A DNA stretch of 64,000 nt from Choanephora cucurbitarum (taxonomy: Eukaryota > Mucoromycota > Mucoromycetes > Mucorales > Choanephoraceae), in the NCBI GenBank assembly GCA_025331435.1, contig JAIWNI010000029.1, positions 124,001-188,000 of the forward strand. The letters run 5' to 3'. This document shows positions 47,192 to 58,301 of this stretch, one piece after another. Under the pieces are notes generated by a model. It did not search any database, was not told where the DNA came from, and saw nothing but the letters and a program-made list of their open reading frames with translations. Position 1 is the stretch's first letter; each line of letters begins with the position of its first letter. A program made the position numbers and the translations under genes.

Positions 47192-49249
47192 ATGAGTTCA
47201 GGAACACAACCTATTGCAGACCTCACTACTGAGACTAAACCTACAACAGGCGATATTCCTCCCCCTCTTGTAGGTGCATCCACCATTGTTGCAGGCAACT
47301 TACTTTTTGTGTTCGGTGGACGCCTTGTCTCATCCCGCCAAATGACCAATCACCTCTATATCCTCAACCTGGACACCTATGCTTGGACACGTCACATTCC
47401 CCCGCCCGATACACCGGCTCCACCCAGACCAAGATACTTCCATTCATGTAGTCTCTTTAACAAACGCTACCTCATCATCTTTGGCGGTATGAGCCACTCA
47501 AGCCGTCGTTCTTCACAGGGTCTCTGTGCCTTGGATGATGTCTGTCTATTCGATCTCGAATCCATGTGTTGGGCTTATCCCGATGTACAACCCAGCATTT
47601 ATGCACCTCAGGCACGTTACGCTCACTTGGCTGTCATCAGTAACAACAAATTGATTGTGATGGGTGGTCAAGACATGTCAAATCAATACATTGATGAACT
47701 CAACGTATTCTGCCTGACAGAGATGGCCTGGATTCATGGGTGCTCATTGGCCCGACAGTATGGTGCTTACCGAGCCGTCGCCTTTTGTCCCAACTCGATC
47801 GATACCAGCATCATGGCCAATCCCCCTTTTTGGGAATCCGAAGATAAATTGTCACCTTCCCTTTGTGTGTATTCCAACTACAATTTCACGGATGTCACGC
47901 GTGATCTGCAGAGTTTCTCACCCATGCAAAGCACTGTTGAGTTCAGAGACCATTCAAAGCAGATGTCCGGCAGTCATCTACCTCCCGGCCTTCGATTCCC
48001 TTCTGGTGATATCATGGGACACCACCTTATCCTGACCGGTACCTATCTCACACCCACACATCAATCTTTCCATATCTGGGCTTTGAATTTAACCAATCTG
48101 GTCTGGGTTCGAATTGACACAGGTTCTTTATTGACACAAGGTTCTTGGAATCGGGGTGTTCTGTTCGAGGATAAGCAGCAATTCATTGTCTTTGGTGATA
48201 AACGACGAGACCTATTAGAAGACTACAACCACAGACAAGTCAATTTTGCACATGTAGCTATTGTAGAACTAGAGGCATTTGGCATCTATACCTATCCTAA
48301 AGAGACCTGTACACCTGTCGCTCAAGAACTGGGTCTGAGCATGCTGAGTGAACCTGGTATGGCCGATATCGAGATCATGACAGACGATGGTCGGTCCATT
48401 CCCGCCAATTCAAATGTCATTGCCCTTCGATGGCCTTATTTTGCTAACCTGTTGAGCGAGAAATCAAATAAGCCTGGCTTCAAAAGACTGTCGTTCCCTG
48501 AAAGTTATTCAGTAACACTGGCCTTTCTACAATATATTTATACCGATCATCTGATGACAGCACAACAACATCATCCTCAAATCCTCTCTCGTTTACTTTT
48601 GCTTGCTGATGTCTATCATCTCCCTCGTTTAAGCAAATTAGCAACACATGCACTTCACCAGATCTTGACTATTTCTACAGCCAGTTTAGTATATGAAACA
48701 TCAGCATTGACAGGCAAGACATCACTTCAAGTACGTGCTTTGCGTGTCATGTTAAATGCCAAGAAGATGATGATACAACAACAACAACAACAACAACAAC
48801 AACAGAGTCCACAGTCCCCACAAACACCATATACTCCACAAACACCATTGCCTCAACAACATCCTATGTCGCAAACAGGAAATGAATTCAATATCGTTCT
48901 AGACTCACCTATGACCAATCTCAGTAATCACTCAATAGCATCTTCTCATAGTAAGTCAACTCATGAGGAAGAAGAAGTAGTCCACAAGACGATGTCAGCC
49001 TTTAGACGTCTTACTGCTTCCCGATCATCCTCCGCAGCCTCTTCTGAACCAAGTTTTGCACACCCACCCGCTCCTTCCCCCAAGCTATCCAAATCAAGCA
49101 CTCTAACCTATCAAAAGCCAGCACTTATTCCTGAACGACAACGTAAAGGAAGTCTTGTACCATTACCATCATCATTAAATCCATCCCAACAATCGCAACG
49201 TAAAGGATCTACGCCTAATCCATTTGGCAGTATGGGACTTCGGTTCTAA
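47192..49249 (+). CDS. Kelch-repeat and BTB domain protein (Ral2/LZTR1-like)
   Basis: A single 685-codon exon. The N-terminal half has Kelch units, each with a GG doublet and a spaced Tyr/Trp: LLFVFGGRLVSSRQ, LYILNLDTYAWTR, YLIIFGGMSHSS, LIVMGGQDMSNQYIDELNVF, LILTGTYL and FIVFGDKRRD. A BTB/POZ domain starts near residue 390 (ADIEIMTDDGRSIPANSNVIALRWPYF, then FLQYIYTDHL and LLADVYHLPRLSKLATHAL). The C-terminus is Gln/Ser/Pro-rich with a CAA run at about 48775-48804. This order occurs in fission yeast Ral2, which helps activate Ras, and in LZTR1, a Cullin-3 adaptor for Ras-family proteins. A Cul3-adaptor or Ras-linked role is inference. Start choice is the first ATG and includes the whole first Kelch unit. 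Confidence 0.85.
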   Translation: MSSGTQPIADLTTETKPTTGDIPPPLVGASTIVAGNLLFVFGGRLVSSRQMTNHLYILNLDTYAWTRHIPPPDTPAPPRPRYFHSCSLFNKRYLIIFGGMSHSSRRSSQGLCALDDVCLFDLESMCWAYPDVQPSIYAPQARYAHLAVISNNKLIVMGGQDMSNQYIDELNVFCLTEMAWIHGCSLARQYGAYRAVAFCPNSIDTSIMANPPFWESEDKLSPSLCVYSNYNFTDVTRDLQSFSPMQSTVEFRDHSKQMSGSHLPPGLRFPSGDIMGHHLILTGTYLTPTHQSFHIWALNLTNLVWVRIDTGSLLTQGSWNRGVLFEDKQQFIVFGDKRRDLLEDYNHRQVNFAHVAIVELEAFGIYTYPKETCTPVAQELGLSMLSEPGMADIEIMTDDGRSIPANSNVIALRWPYFANLLSEKSNKPGFKRLSFPESYSVTLAFLQYIYTDHLMTAQQHHPQILSRLLLLADVYHLPRLSKLATHALHQILTISTASLVYETSALTGKTSLQVRALRVMLNAKKMMIQQQQQQQQQQSPQSPQTPYTPQTPLPQQHPMSQTGNEFNIVLDSPMTNLSNHSIASSHSKSTHEEEEVVHKTMSAFRRLTASRSSSAASSEPSFAHPPAPSPKLSKSSTLTYQKPALIPERQRKGSLVPLPSSLNPSQQSQRKGSTPNPFGSMGLRF

Positions 49250-49366
49250 GAACAATAAAGAAACACACTCCTTCCCTTTAGATATATATATTTACAGACT
49301 CTCCTTCTATTTATTGTAACGATAAACATACACTCTTTTTTTTTTCTCTTGCTATTTAATAATAAA

Positions 49367-50936
49367 CTATAAGCTGCCTTCTTGACGCAAATGTTTGATT
49401 TTATCCTGTGAATAGCCTAATACTTCAGTCAAGATTTGATCTGTGTGTTCGCCTAAAAGAGGAGGTGGCAACCGAATGCTTGTCTCACTCTCACTGTATT
49501 TCACTGGTGGTCCTACAAGGCGAACAGTACCAGCCCTTTTATGCTGGACTTCATGCACTAAACCTCGTGCTTCAATCTGAGGGTGTGCAAAGGTCTCTTG
49601 GATGTTATTGATAGGTGCAAATGGAAATCCTGCTCCTTCAAGTTTTTCTAGCCAATGACTTGTGTCGTATTGTTGAAGACGGTCTTGCAAGAGCTGAATC
49701 AGTTCCTGACGATGCTTGACACGGTCTGTATTGTTTTTGAATCTAGCGTCCTGACAAAGATCGTCTAGGCCAAGGCGATGACAGAGTTTAGCAAATTGAC
49801 CATCGTTACCTGCACCAATCATCACAAATGAGTTTTTGGTAGGAAACACTTGATAGGGTACGATGGAAGGATGAGATGTGCCCATACGTTTGGCTTCTTG
49901 ACCTCCAATCAGATAGTTGGATGCAATGTTGGCCAAGGAGGCTACTTGGGATTCGAGCAAGGAACAATCAATATGTTGTCCTCTGCCGGTAGCACCACGT
50001 TGTATTAAAGAGGCCAGGATTGCACTTTTTGCATAGAGTCCAGTTGTAAGGTCTATCATACGATTATAGGTTATAGAGGATTTTATCTTTTTGAATATAC
50101 ACATAACCAAACATACCAGTGATAGCAACACCCACTTTAACAGGTGTTCCTTCTGGCTCACCTGTGATATGCATTAAACCAGCTTCAGCCTTAATACACT
50201 CATGAGTCCTTCAACTATTCCTCTTTTTCTTTTTTTTTGATACTTGCCTCAATAATCACATCATATCCAGGTCGTTTGGCATAAGGTCCTGTTTGTCCAT
50301 ATCCTGTGATAGAAGCATAAATCAATCGAGGGTTGATTTCACTTAGCTCTTTATATCCTAATCCCATCTGATCAAGTTTGCCTGGTAAGTAGTTCTCTAC
50401 AAGCACATCACAGTGTTTAACAAGATCATGTAAAAGTGATCGACCACCTTCTGACTTCATATTGACCGTGATGGAGCGTTTGTTACGATTGACACAGAGA
50501 AAATAGGCAGATTCACCATGACTGCGATCAGAAGAGTCTTTGTTCTCTGCAAAAGGAGGTCCCCATGCGCGTGTATCATCACCACTTTGTGGATTCTCTA
50601 CTTTGATGACATCGGCACTAAGAAAGAAGACATGAATTCAATTGTATCTATTACGTACAAAAGACTGTACCCCAAGTCACCTAACATCATTGTGCAGTAT
50701 GGTCCAGCTAAGATGAAATAGGGTGATAGAGTTTAATATGTATGTTGTTTATTCACATTTTTTTTTCCATTCTCTCACCCAATACTCTTGTCAAATCCAA
50801 GATACGAATACCCTCAAGAGGAGCAAACTTTGTAGGCGAAGGCTGAGTGAAATCACGATAAAGAGGTGAATAGCAGCTAAAAGAGCGCTTCGCTATACTA
50901 GAATGAATTTTTTTCGAGGCCCTTAATAGGTTCATT
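49367..50936 (-). CDS. CoA-transferase family III, SUGCT-like, mitochondrial
   Basis: A CaiB/BaiF-type CoA-transferase. Start at 50936 (MNLLRASKKIHSSIAKRSFS), a basic Ser-rich mitochondrial presequence; stop TAG at 49367-49369. Exons join as LEGIRILDLTRVL|AGPYCTMMLGDLG|ADVIKVENPQSGDDTRAWGPPF, the family signature. The presumed catalytic Asp follows in ITDLTTGLYAKSAILASLIQR. Later parts include GRGQHIDCSLLESQVASLAN, GTSHPSIVPYQVFPTKNSFV and the C-terminal LLGEHTDQILTEVLGYSQD. It best resembles SUGCT, which makes glutaryl-CoA from glutarate using succinyl-CoA or HMG-CoA in lysine and tryptophan breakdown; bile-acid and formyl-CoA transferases share the fold, so the substrate is inferred. About five exons. 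The convergent Kelch-BTB gene ends 118 bases away. Confidence 0.9.
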
Positions 50937-51171
50937 GGATAAATAAGAAATAAAAGAAAGAAAAGCAGTTTCTCTTTTAAAAAAGAAAGGGTAAACAAAT
51001 ACACTTTGTCATGTTGTGTAACCAAGTTGATTAATGCCTGGGAAATGAGTGTTTTTAATTATGTTTTCTTTTAAAGAAGTGATCACAGGTATGTGTAAGC
51101 TATACATTTATCAGGCCATTAGCCTTTATGATATTTATTTTAAAAAAGAGTACACACTATGGTTTTGGTAT

Positions 51172-53034
51172 TTACAGATGAAGAATAACCACATGCGACT
51201 CTGTCAATACCATCAGGATATTGTCAAAAATACGCTGTACACCCACAATATCCACTTGACTGCCTTGAGTCAGATCGACAAGTGCTTGTTGTTCTATCAA
51301 TCGTTTGTCTTGATGATGGTAGTAGATATAAGCATTCCGACTACTTTCTACAATAGATGCAAAATGACACTCTGGATCTATATGAATAAAGCGTGCATCT
51401 CGTTTGGATGCTTGTACAAACGCAAAGGCATGTACAGTATCTTCATGTTGGATCTCAATTGATTTATCCTCTGCTTCTGTCAGCGAAAACACAAGGCCAT
51501 CTACATCCATCTGAAGACAGATAGAAGGCAAATGAGGATGCCAGAAGGATTGAGAGACATATCGGTAAGCTCCTGAATGGAATTCATCAACTACTCTGCC
51601 AGAACTGTTTTGATACACACTAAAGACAACAGGAGTCCCTTCATCATCCACATCCTCATCCATATCTGTAGCAGCAGGATGTTGGGAGGGATGGACAAAA
51701 GAGGAAGGCATGTTTGTATCAGGCTCAGATGTGAACTTGTCTAGCTGTTGAGTGATGTTGGAAAGAGCAGTAACCGAAAGAGTTTCAAGCACACCATCAT
51801 CCTGATCAAACAACTGAGGCCATCTTGTACGTTCATCTGTCTTGGTCATGAAGAGAGTCAAGAGACCGTCTTTATCAATCGTCCAAGTTGATTCATCTGG
51901 TTGCACTGTGCCCCATAGCTTCCGGTAAGGAAAGGAAATAGTGGTATCTTTGACAATCAAGCTCAAGTGATCTACTACAAAATTGCAATGGATAGCTGAT
52001 TTAGGTGTGTTGGCAGGTAACTGAAACTGAAGAGTGATATCTGCTCCATCCTGAGTCCATTGATAGGAAGGCTGTTTAGGTGAGGGAGGTTCTACTGCTT
52101 CCTCCATAGGCTCATCTTGCTCTTGGACAGGATGAACTGTATTGTATTTGACTTCACTTCCCAAAATTACTTGCTGTCCAGAAGGCGTAATAGCACAATA
52201 CACAGGGACCTCAGCACCCTTTTGTATATGTATCGTATCAAGTTCCAGCACAAATGATCCATCATCTAATCGCTTTGTATGCTCTGTAGGCAAATGTAAT
52301 TTTAGTGTGGCAATGTGGAATTCTGCTGCAATTGACATGGTATCCGAAGGTGCAGATGCTGCTCTACTATAGACTACAAAGATGATTGTTGATTTAATTT
52401 GACGTGCAGCCAACAGGACACAAGGCACAGGCGAAATCCCTTCTGTGCCTGTGCCAGTATAAGCAACTGCACCTAATGAAGTGCCCAACAGATTTCCATC
52501 CTTTTCCTCAAAGCCAATCAATTCAATATCTCCTACACCGTTTGTCGCAACCAATAATTCCTTACTGACAGCAATTGCAGAAGGCATTTGAGGCTCAAGT
52601 GGTACATTTGATTTAGGTTCTGTGAACCCAGGGAGTCCAACCAATGGTTTGATCAATTGAGTGATTAATGCAAATTTTGTTTCTTTTGTCAACTGGTAAA
52701 TGAATTAGAAGGCTGCTGTGTTGATTTCTGACAACACGCTTACCTTGTCATATACAATCATATGTAGATTGAAGTCGTAATCAATACAAAAGCAACTGCC
52801 TCTATTCTGGTCTAGTGGATACCCATAAATCAAATGACTATATCGAATACGCGCTTGAAGATCTCGGAAGCCAAGTCGCTGATCATGACTCGGTTTGTAC
52901 AGCTGAATATTTCCTTCAGCTAAGGCTACTCGTTGAACACTATCCTGCCCAGGAAGAGGAGCAAGCTTGTAGCCATCAAATTTGAGGTTGAGTTTACTGG
53001 TATCAGGCTTAAAGCGTGAATTCATCTTCATCAA
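51172..53034 (-). CDS. NUDCD1: NudC domain-containing protein 1 (NUDCD1)
   Basis: Exons 53034-52744 and 52692-51172 (intron 52743-52693, GT-AG), about 603 residues if the first Met is used; Met codons at 53031 and 53025 are alternatives. The N-terminus has the family's RFKPDTSKLNLKFDGYKLAP and a beta-rich domain. A central CS (NudC/p23-like) domain begins YQWTQDGADITLQFQLP and continues with HCNFVVDHLSLIV, LWGTVQPDESTWTIDKDGLL and TLFMTKTDERTRWPQLF. The C-terminal half is a second beta-rich domain ending LMVLTESHVVILHL. Length and domain order match NUDCD1, an Hsp90 co-chaperone for DEAH helicases and COPI in animals; the fungal role is untested. It shares an 88-base promoter with the next gene. 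Confidence 0.9.
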
Positions 53035-53122
53035 GAAAAAGAAGGAAAAAAGAGTGAAACGCGTACTTTTAAAATAGCCTGTTGCATTTCAATATTCTTT
53101 CTTTATTCTTTTTTTATTGAAT
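53035..53122. promoter_or_regulatory. 88 bp bidirectional promoter
   Basis: The only DNA between the divergent NUDCD1 and RINT1/Tip20 starts. It contains a purine-rich stretch near 53030-53055 and a T-rich stretch near 53096-53118, one for each leader, and no obvious TATA box. Confidence 0.65.
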
Positions 53123-55669
53123 ATGACACATTCAATAGTTGCAGATGACCTACAACAATTCCTGGCAGACACTATTAAAAGTGAACATGATCTCAATCTA
53201 GAACACATTCAAACCTTACTTGATGCTCGACAAAAAGAGCAAAAGGCACTTGACAGTCAAGTAAGCTCTATTTTGTTGTTTCCTTTCTTCTTCTTCTTAC
53301 AAAACCTGTGCTAGTTATCTAGCCTTAAAGACGAAACCAAAAGTATACTGGAAACAAGACTCAAACAAGCAAAACAGCATCATGTCACTCTTGGAGAACT
53401 CTCTAGCTCAATAGAAACAACAGAGCAAGCCATGGATCAAGCTATCACTCTCAACCAGACGAACTCTGACTTTTTTAACCAACTATCTATGATTGAACAA
53501 AAACTGAGAACAGTGGATCATGCCAGAACTTATCTCAAAACACTCTTGTTGGCTTCTGAGCTGAGGTACATTATCAAATCATGCCTAAGAAGAAGAAAAA
53601 AGGGATGGTGTCTGACTGAGTTATGTAGTTCACAGGCATTGACCTATGTTCAGACTTCGCCTGAAAAAGCAATGACACCTTATGTTCAGTTAGTTCAACT
53701 TGAACAATACATTCGCCAACAGTCAATTCAACAGCCACATTACGATTCACTTCATGTACATGTCAAAAAGACACAACAGCGACTTAGTGAGGAGTTAGAG
53801 GCCATCTTGGTTAAGAATTTCAAGACTGTATTGGATGACATAGGATGGCCTACACAGATAAAGCCACCTTATGGACCTCAACTGAAATCCAAATTAGATG
53901 CATTTAAAGCAGCTTTTCATCATTTGATTCAACTACAGAAATCAACAGAGGGACAGATTCAACAAGATGTCTTATTGATTCCTGTCGTTCTGATGTTAGA
54001 TGGTCTTTCTTTGCGATTTCGATTTCATTTTGAAGGATCCAAGCCTACAAACAGAGCAGATAAGCCTGAGTGGTATTTAGCCCATACAAAGAATACACTA
54101 GCAAGCCATATACCATTTATTATGACTACGATACAGCCTATTCTTGATAAACAAGACAATGTTTCTATCAAGGATCAGTTTATTCAAGGTTTCTTGGTGA
54201 ACGTAGACCGCAAGCTTCAAAAGAGTATGCCTCAACTGATGGCACATCCCAATTGGCTTAGTCATACAATGCATGAGTTACTAGAGTTTGATAGAGCATT
54301 GGTAGAAGAGTTTGCTTACCGTTATCCATATGCCCTATCCCAAAAGGTAACAGAGAATTCAACTTGGTTTCAGGCTTGGTTTCAAGCTGAGAAATCATTT
54401 GCTCAGTCAAGATACGATGATATTATGCTGGATAGAGAGGCATTTGATGTTTATGCAGAGGATGCTTTTGTAGGTGATCAGCAACCATCTAAACAAGACA
54501 TTCCACGTACAAAATCAGCTGTTCGTCTTGTTAATTTGTTGGAGAATATTACTGCTGCTTATCAGCTGGTGCCTGGACTACATCAAAAGTTGATGTTCTT
54601 TGTTCATATTCAATTGAATCTGATAGGCCAATATCAAAAACGACTGTCTGCTGCCATTGACTCATTTGAAGCACTCAGTCTGATTCGATCTGTGCCTGTA
54701 CCTGGCGCATTACCTGAGGCAGTCACTGGTGTGATGACATCCAACGAAAAGGACGGTACTGTCTCTGCCTTGTATCGTCTTCATCGTTGGTGGACAAGTG
54801 CTCGATCTATGCGTGATGTTCTAAAGGACTGGAATGAAGATGACTTCTTTTTGGAACTACAGCTACAGTTCAACCAATACCCAGAAGCCATCCAACAGGT
54901 GGTTGATCAAATGCCTCTTCAGGAACGTAACAACTGCATGCTAAACTTAGCTCATCATCAAACAGACAATATATTTTCAGATGCATTGACTGCCTTTGAT
55001 CAATTGATCAAGCGAATAGAGAAAATCATTGTCAAGATCGCCCTTAAGGAATGGTCTGCAGATGCACGCAAGTATGCTAAGAGAGATGCTTGGTGGCAAC
55101 CATCTGAATCAGCCAATAGTTATGAAGATATCTCAGATGAACTTTATAAGCCTCTGCAGGATTTAAGAATGACCCTTAATTATCTCCATCGTACCTTACC
55201 TCAGCCAGAATTTCTCTCTTTGTTTAGACAGCTGATGAAGGAAATCGAAGATTGGTTTTGGAAGAATGTGATTACTGCTAGTCAGTTCTCAGGAGCAGGT
55301 GCTTTACAATTAGAGACAGATATCAAATTTGGCTTATGGAAAGTTGGTCAACGATGGGTTAATAAGCCTGAAAACTATACCAAAAGGCAAGCATTATCTG
55401 CTTTTATGATTGTTATCTTTATTGACCATCTTCCTGCATTTCTTTTTCTTAGATTAAAAGAAGCTATTCAACTTCTGACTTTACCCTTTGAACAACAATC
55501 AGGCACTGATTCATCTTCCTGTGGAGATTTAATGAGAGCATTATCAGATACAAGTCAGCTTGAATTTGTTCAGAAGATGCTAGACAAACTTGGGATTGAA
55601 GTACTTAGCAATGGTCAGATTCGAGATGTTCTAAGACGAAGAAATGATATGCTTTATAGTTGGTCATGA
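53123..55669 (+). CDS. RINT1/Tip20-family vesicle-tethering protein
   Basis: A Dsl1/NZR-complex subunit (RINT-1/Tip20 family) that tethers Golgi-derived COPI vesicles at the ER. Exons 53123-53260, 53315-53565 and 53629-55669, giving 809 residues. The second intron (53566-53628) is 63 bases without a stop, so the frame also reads through it. I treat it as an intron because it has GTACAT, a CTGAC branch motif and TATGTAG, and removing it gives a family-like LSSQALTYVQTSPEKAMTPY. The N-terminus is a coiled coil (DETKSILETRLKQAKQHHVT). The large RINT1_TIP1 domain follows: YRYPYALSQ, MLDREAFDVYAED and EDWFWKNVITASQFS. The C-terminus (LSNGQIRDVLRRRNDMLYSW) is typical. Essential ER-Golgi traffic is inferred from homology. 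Confidence 0.9.
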
Positions 55670-57563
55670 TACAAACAATAAAAGAATTAGCTTCGGTAAT
55701 ATTTATCATAGAGGCTTGATATACTAACATATCAAACATGCTTATTCTTTCTATAAAGAAAAGGCAAAAAAAAAGAAAGGATGTTAGAGGACTGATCCTA
55801 TTCGAGATTCCTTGTGAGATAAATCGTTTCTGTTCGTGCTGCAACTGTCTAAGCAGGACATGTTTGACTAAAAGCACAATAAAATCTTAAAGCCTTTCTA
55901 AAGTACATGTATTGAGAAAAGATAGGTAGATTAAAGGATCATATCTGCAGTCTTAACTCTAGGCACGTTGCCATGTCTACAGTTTGCTTTCTCTCTTTCT
56001 TCTTGTCAAATGATTCATTTTTGTCTGAAGTTTCTGAACTATAGTCCAAGGAAGTCTATCCAAAGGGTTTGAATTACAAAATCACACACCAATCTCCTCT
56101 CTACTGTGTTAAACAATCTCTTTAGTGGGAGGGCTAATTAATTGACCCACTACATGTGGAGAATTCGGCTCACAAAAGTGCTCGCTTATCGGTCAAGCAA
56201 GTGATGGGCAAAGAAGAATCTTGACCCCTTCTACCGGCGAAATAAAGAAAGAAATTGGCGGGCACTTTTGTGAGCCGAATTCTCCACGTGTAGTGGGTCA
56301 ATTAATTAGCCCTCCCACCAAAGAGATTCTTAGTCCGGTAGAAGGTAATTTCGATACACGAAAATTAACAGATTTGTATAGATTTGTTTGCTTTACATAT
56401 CAGCTTACTTGGAGTAAATCATATAAAGCCTTCTATATTTGCTTCTCTTTTTGTTTTCTGTACTCAATGACAACATCAACCAAACTGTTTGTTAAATCAG
56501 TTAAGAAGGGAAAATGTAAAGATTTTCCTTTACACATAACAAACAATTAGATGTTATCGAGCCATTGCTCTGTAATACCCATGCATGAAGTACAATAAAC
56601 AATTGCAGAACTACAGTTTGCTGCCATAACTTAATGCTATCGAAATAATCTTCAGAATACGCTTTCTATTTAAACGTGAAACGCAGAATCCGTAAAAAGT
56701 CATTTTTGACATCTAAGTTCGGATTTTATTTCTAGGGAGAAAAAAGAATGAGCGGTTGCCTTATGAAACGCTTATGTGAGCAGAATGTAACATTGGCAAC
56801 TTTTGAGAGCCCCTTCAACAATTAGAACTTGGTGCACCTATAAGATATCCTAATAAGCTATGCTGACTTTCTTTTGACGTAGTACGACTGTAGGCAGTTA
56901 ATTGACATTTTTAGCTTGGTGAACTAAGTTGTTTGAGCTTTTTTTTTTAAGGTAGCAATATCTGTTCAATAGAAGTATTATCCGTAATGCTTTGTTTTCA
57001 ATGACACACCTCAACTACTTGCCTTGTTCCCTCCCATATTGGGCGTTTTAATTCGAAAAGAAGCTCCCTCTGCCTAATTCTTATCAAAGTCAAAGGTGGT
57101 TAGAGTGAAAAGAGGAGGAGGAAAAAAAAAGATTTAAAAGGCGCTAACTGTATGTCAACAGATTAGCCAATGAGTTTCTTTGCTTTGGTCATTTACTTTC
57201 TTTGTACGCTTAATTTTATGAGATTAACTATAGCAAGAGTAGCAACAACCACATTATTGCTTGTTTTCTAATAAAAGTCTGAAATAAGACACGTTTTTGC
57301 TTAAAGGCACTGTACTACAATAAGCAAAGTTGCCTTTTTTCTGCCCAATCAAGTCTATTTTGGGTGTTCATGATCCTGCTTGATTGGACGTTTTCTTCTT
57401 TCGCCTGAATAGCCTCCCTTACTCATCCGTTGCTGGTCTTTTATTATGATCATGCAGACTTGCTTTTTTCTGAATGTTTGTTAAAGGCGTAATTTTCTTT
57501 TTTTAATAAACAAATCAAAAAAAAATTCCTTTTTTCTTTCTCTTGTTCAAACTTTTTATTATT
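55670..57563. other. intergenic with large palindrome
   Basis: 3' flank of the RINT1-like gene and 5' flank of the next gene. The 67-base-arm inverted repeat at 56115-56328 is listed separately. Apart from that it is AT-rich with no supported gene; the ORF 56221-56550 runs through one arm of the palindrome and has no motif. Confidence 0.5.
56115..56328. repeat. imperfect palindrome, two 67 bp arms and 80 bp loop
   Basis: The left arm, 56115-56181, starts aatctctttagtgggagggc and ends cacaaaagtgc. The right arm, 56262-56328, is its inverted copy with two differing bases (a/g near the start and t/c in acatgtgg/acacgtgg). The 80-base loop holds an 11-base ccttctaccgg (56227-56237) whose inverted copy lies just outside the right arm (56335-56345). 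No clear target duplication flanks it. It could be a foldback MITE. Confidence 0.9.
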
Positions 57564-58301
57564 ATGCAAGCCAGTCTAGATTTAATCGATCCCCCACCAC
57601 CTTATGAAGCATATGCAGAAAGCCCGTTCTGTGCATCAGACACTAATTTCTCTGCCTGGCCATCTGACTACTATCGAAAGACTCGTCGAATTGATCTTGA
57701 ACAGTTCTATCATGATGTGTTACAAGCAAGCATTCAACAGACTTCTGAAGACATCAGCTATCCTAGAAACAGCAGTGATAGCTATAGTAGTGCCACAACA
57801 GATGAAAGTATATCCTATTCAAAACCAAAGCAAGTGACCTTTTGTCCGAATCCACCCGTTGTTTATGAATATGAGCCTGAGTATGATGATACAGACAACA
57901 TTGATTCAGATGTCATCCAGAAACCTACAGGATTCAAGTTTGATGAAGGGTGGCCTGGAAGAGCCAAGAGAGCTTCCACATCCAGTGGCTTTCTTGACTT
58001 CAAATCAAAGATTGAAGCACAGCTAAGTGCAGTGAACGATGCTTCTGTGATGTCTCAAATTAATGCTAATACTGCTGACTTGAATCATTCACCGCCTCTT
58101 ACTACACTACCCAATTACCATCCTAAAGGGTTTCTCGACTTCCGCTCTGTCCTAAACCCTTGTCAGCAAGACAGTCCAAAGCCTGAACCAAACCAGGACC
58201 ATCGTTTCTCTTTTTCAGTCAATACCACAAGCAACAAATGGCTTGATACCTTCTCTAAGCTAAAGAAGAGCAACAGTCTGCTGCTGTCTAAATCTAGATA
58301 G
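57564..58301 (+). CDS. disordered protein with PPxY and RVxF-type (PP1-docking) motifs, function unknown
   Basis: A single exon of 245 codons; the first ATG is 57564. It is mostly disordered and Ser/Pro-rich. The N-terminus has DPPPPYEAY (PPPY at residues 11-14), a WW-domain ligand of the kind used by Rsp5-type ubiquitin ligases. Residues 89-93 are KQVTF, fitting the RVxF PP1-docking consensus [RK]-x-V-x-F, followed by CPNPPVVYEYEPEYDD, acidic and Tyr-rich. A GFLDF(K/R)S motif occurs twice (142-148 and 189-195), and a similar WLDTFSKLKKS closes the protein. The family is not recognised. The motifs suggest a PP1 regulatory or adaptor protein, but short motifs can arise by chance. Confidence 0.75.
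   Translation: MQASLDLIDPPPPYEAYAESPFCASDTNFSAWPSDYYRKTRRIDLEQFYHDVLQASIQQTSEDISYPRNSSDSYSSATTDESISYSKPKQVTFCPNPPVVYEYEPEYDDTDNIDSDVIQKPTGFKFDEGWPGRAKRASTSSGFLDFKSKIEAQLSAVNDASVMSQINANTADLNHSPPLTTLPNYHPKGFLDFRSVLNPCQQDSPKPEPNQDHRFSFSVNTTSNKWLDTFSKLKKSNSLLLSKSR

Noticed and set aside
53117..53122. Earlier TTG-based start of the RINT1-like ORF
   Set aside because: The first ATG is at 53123; TTG initiation is not expected in fungal nuclear genes.
56221..56550. 109-codon ORF across the right arm of the palindrome
   Set aside because: It uses palindrome sequence and then AT-rich spacer and has no motif; probably a chance ORF.
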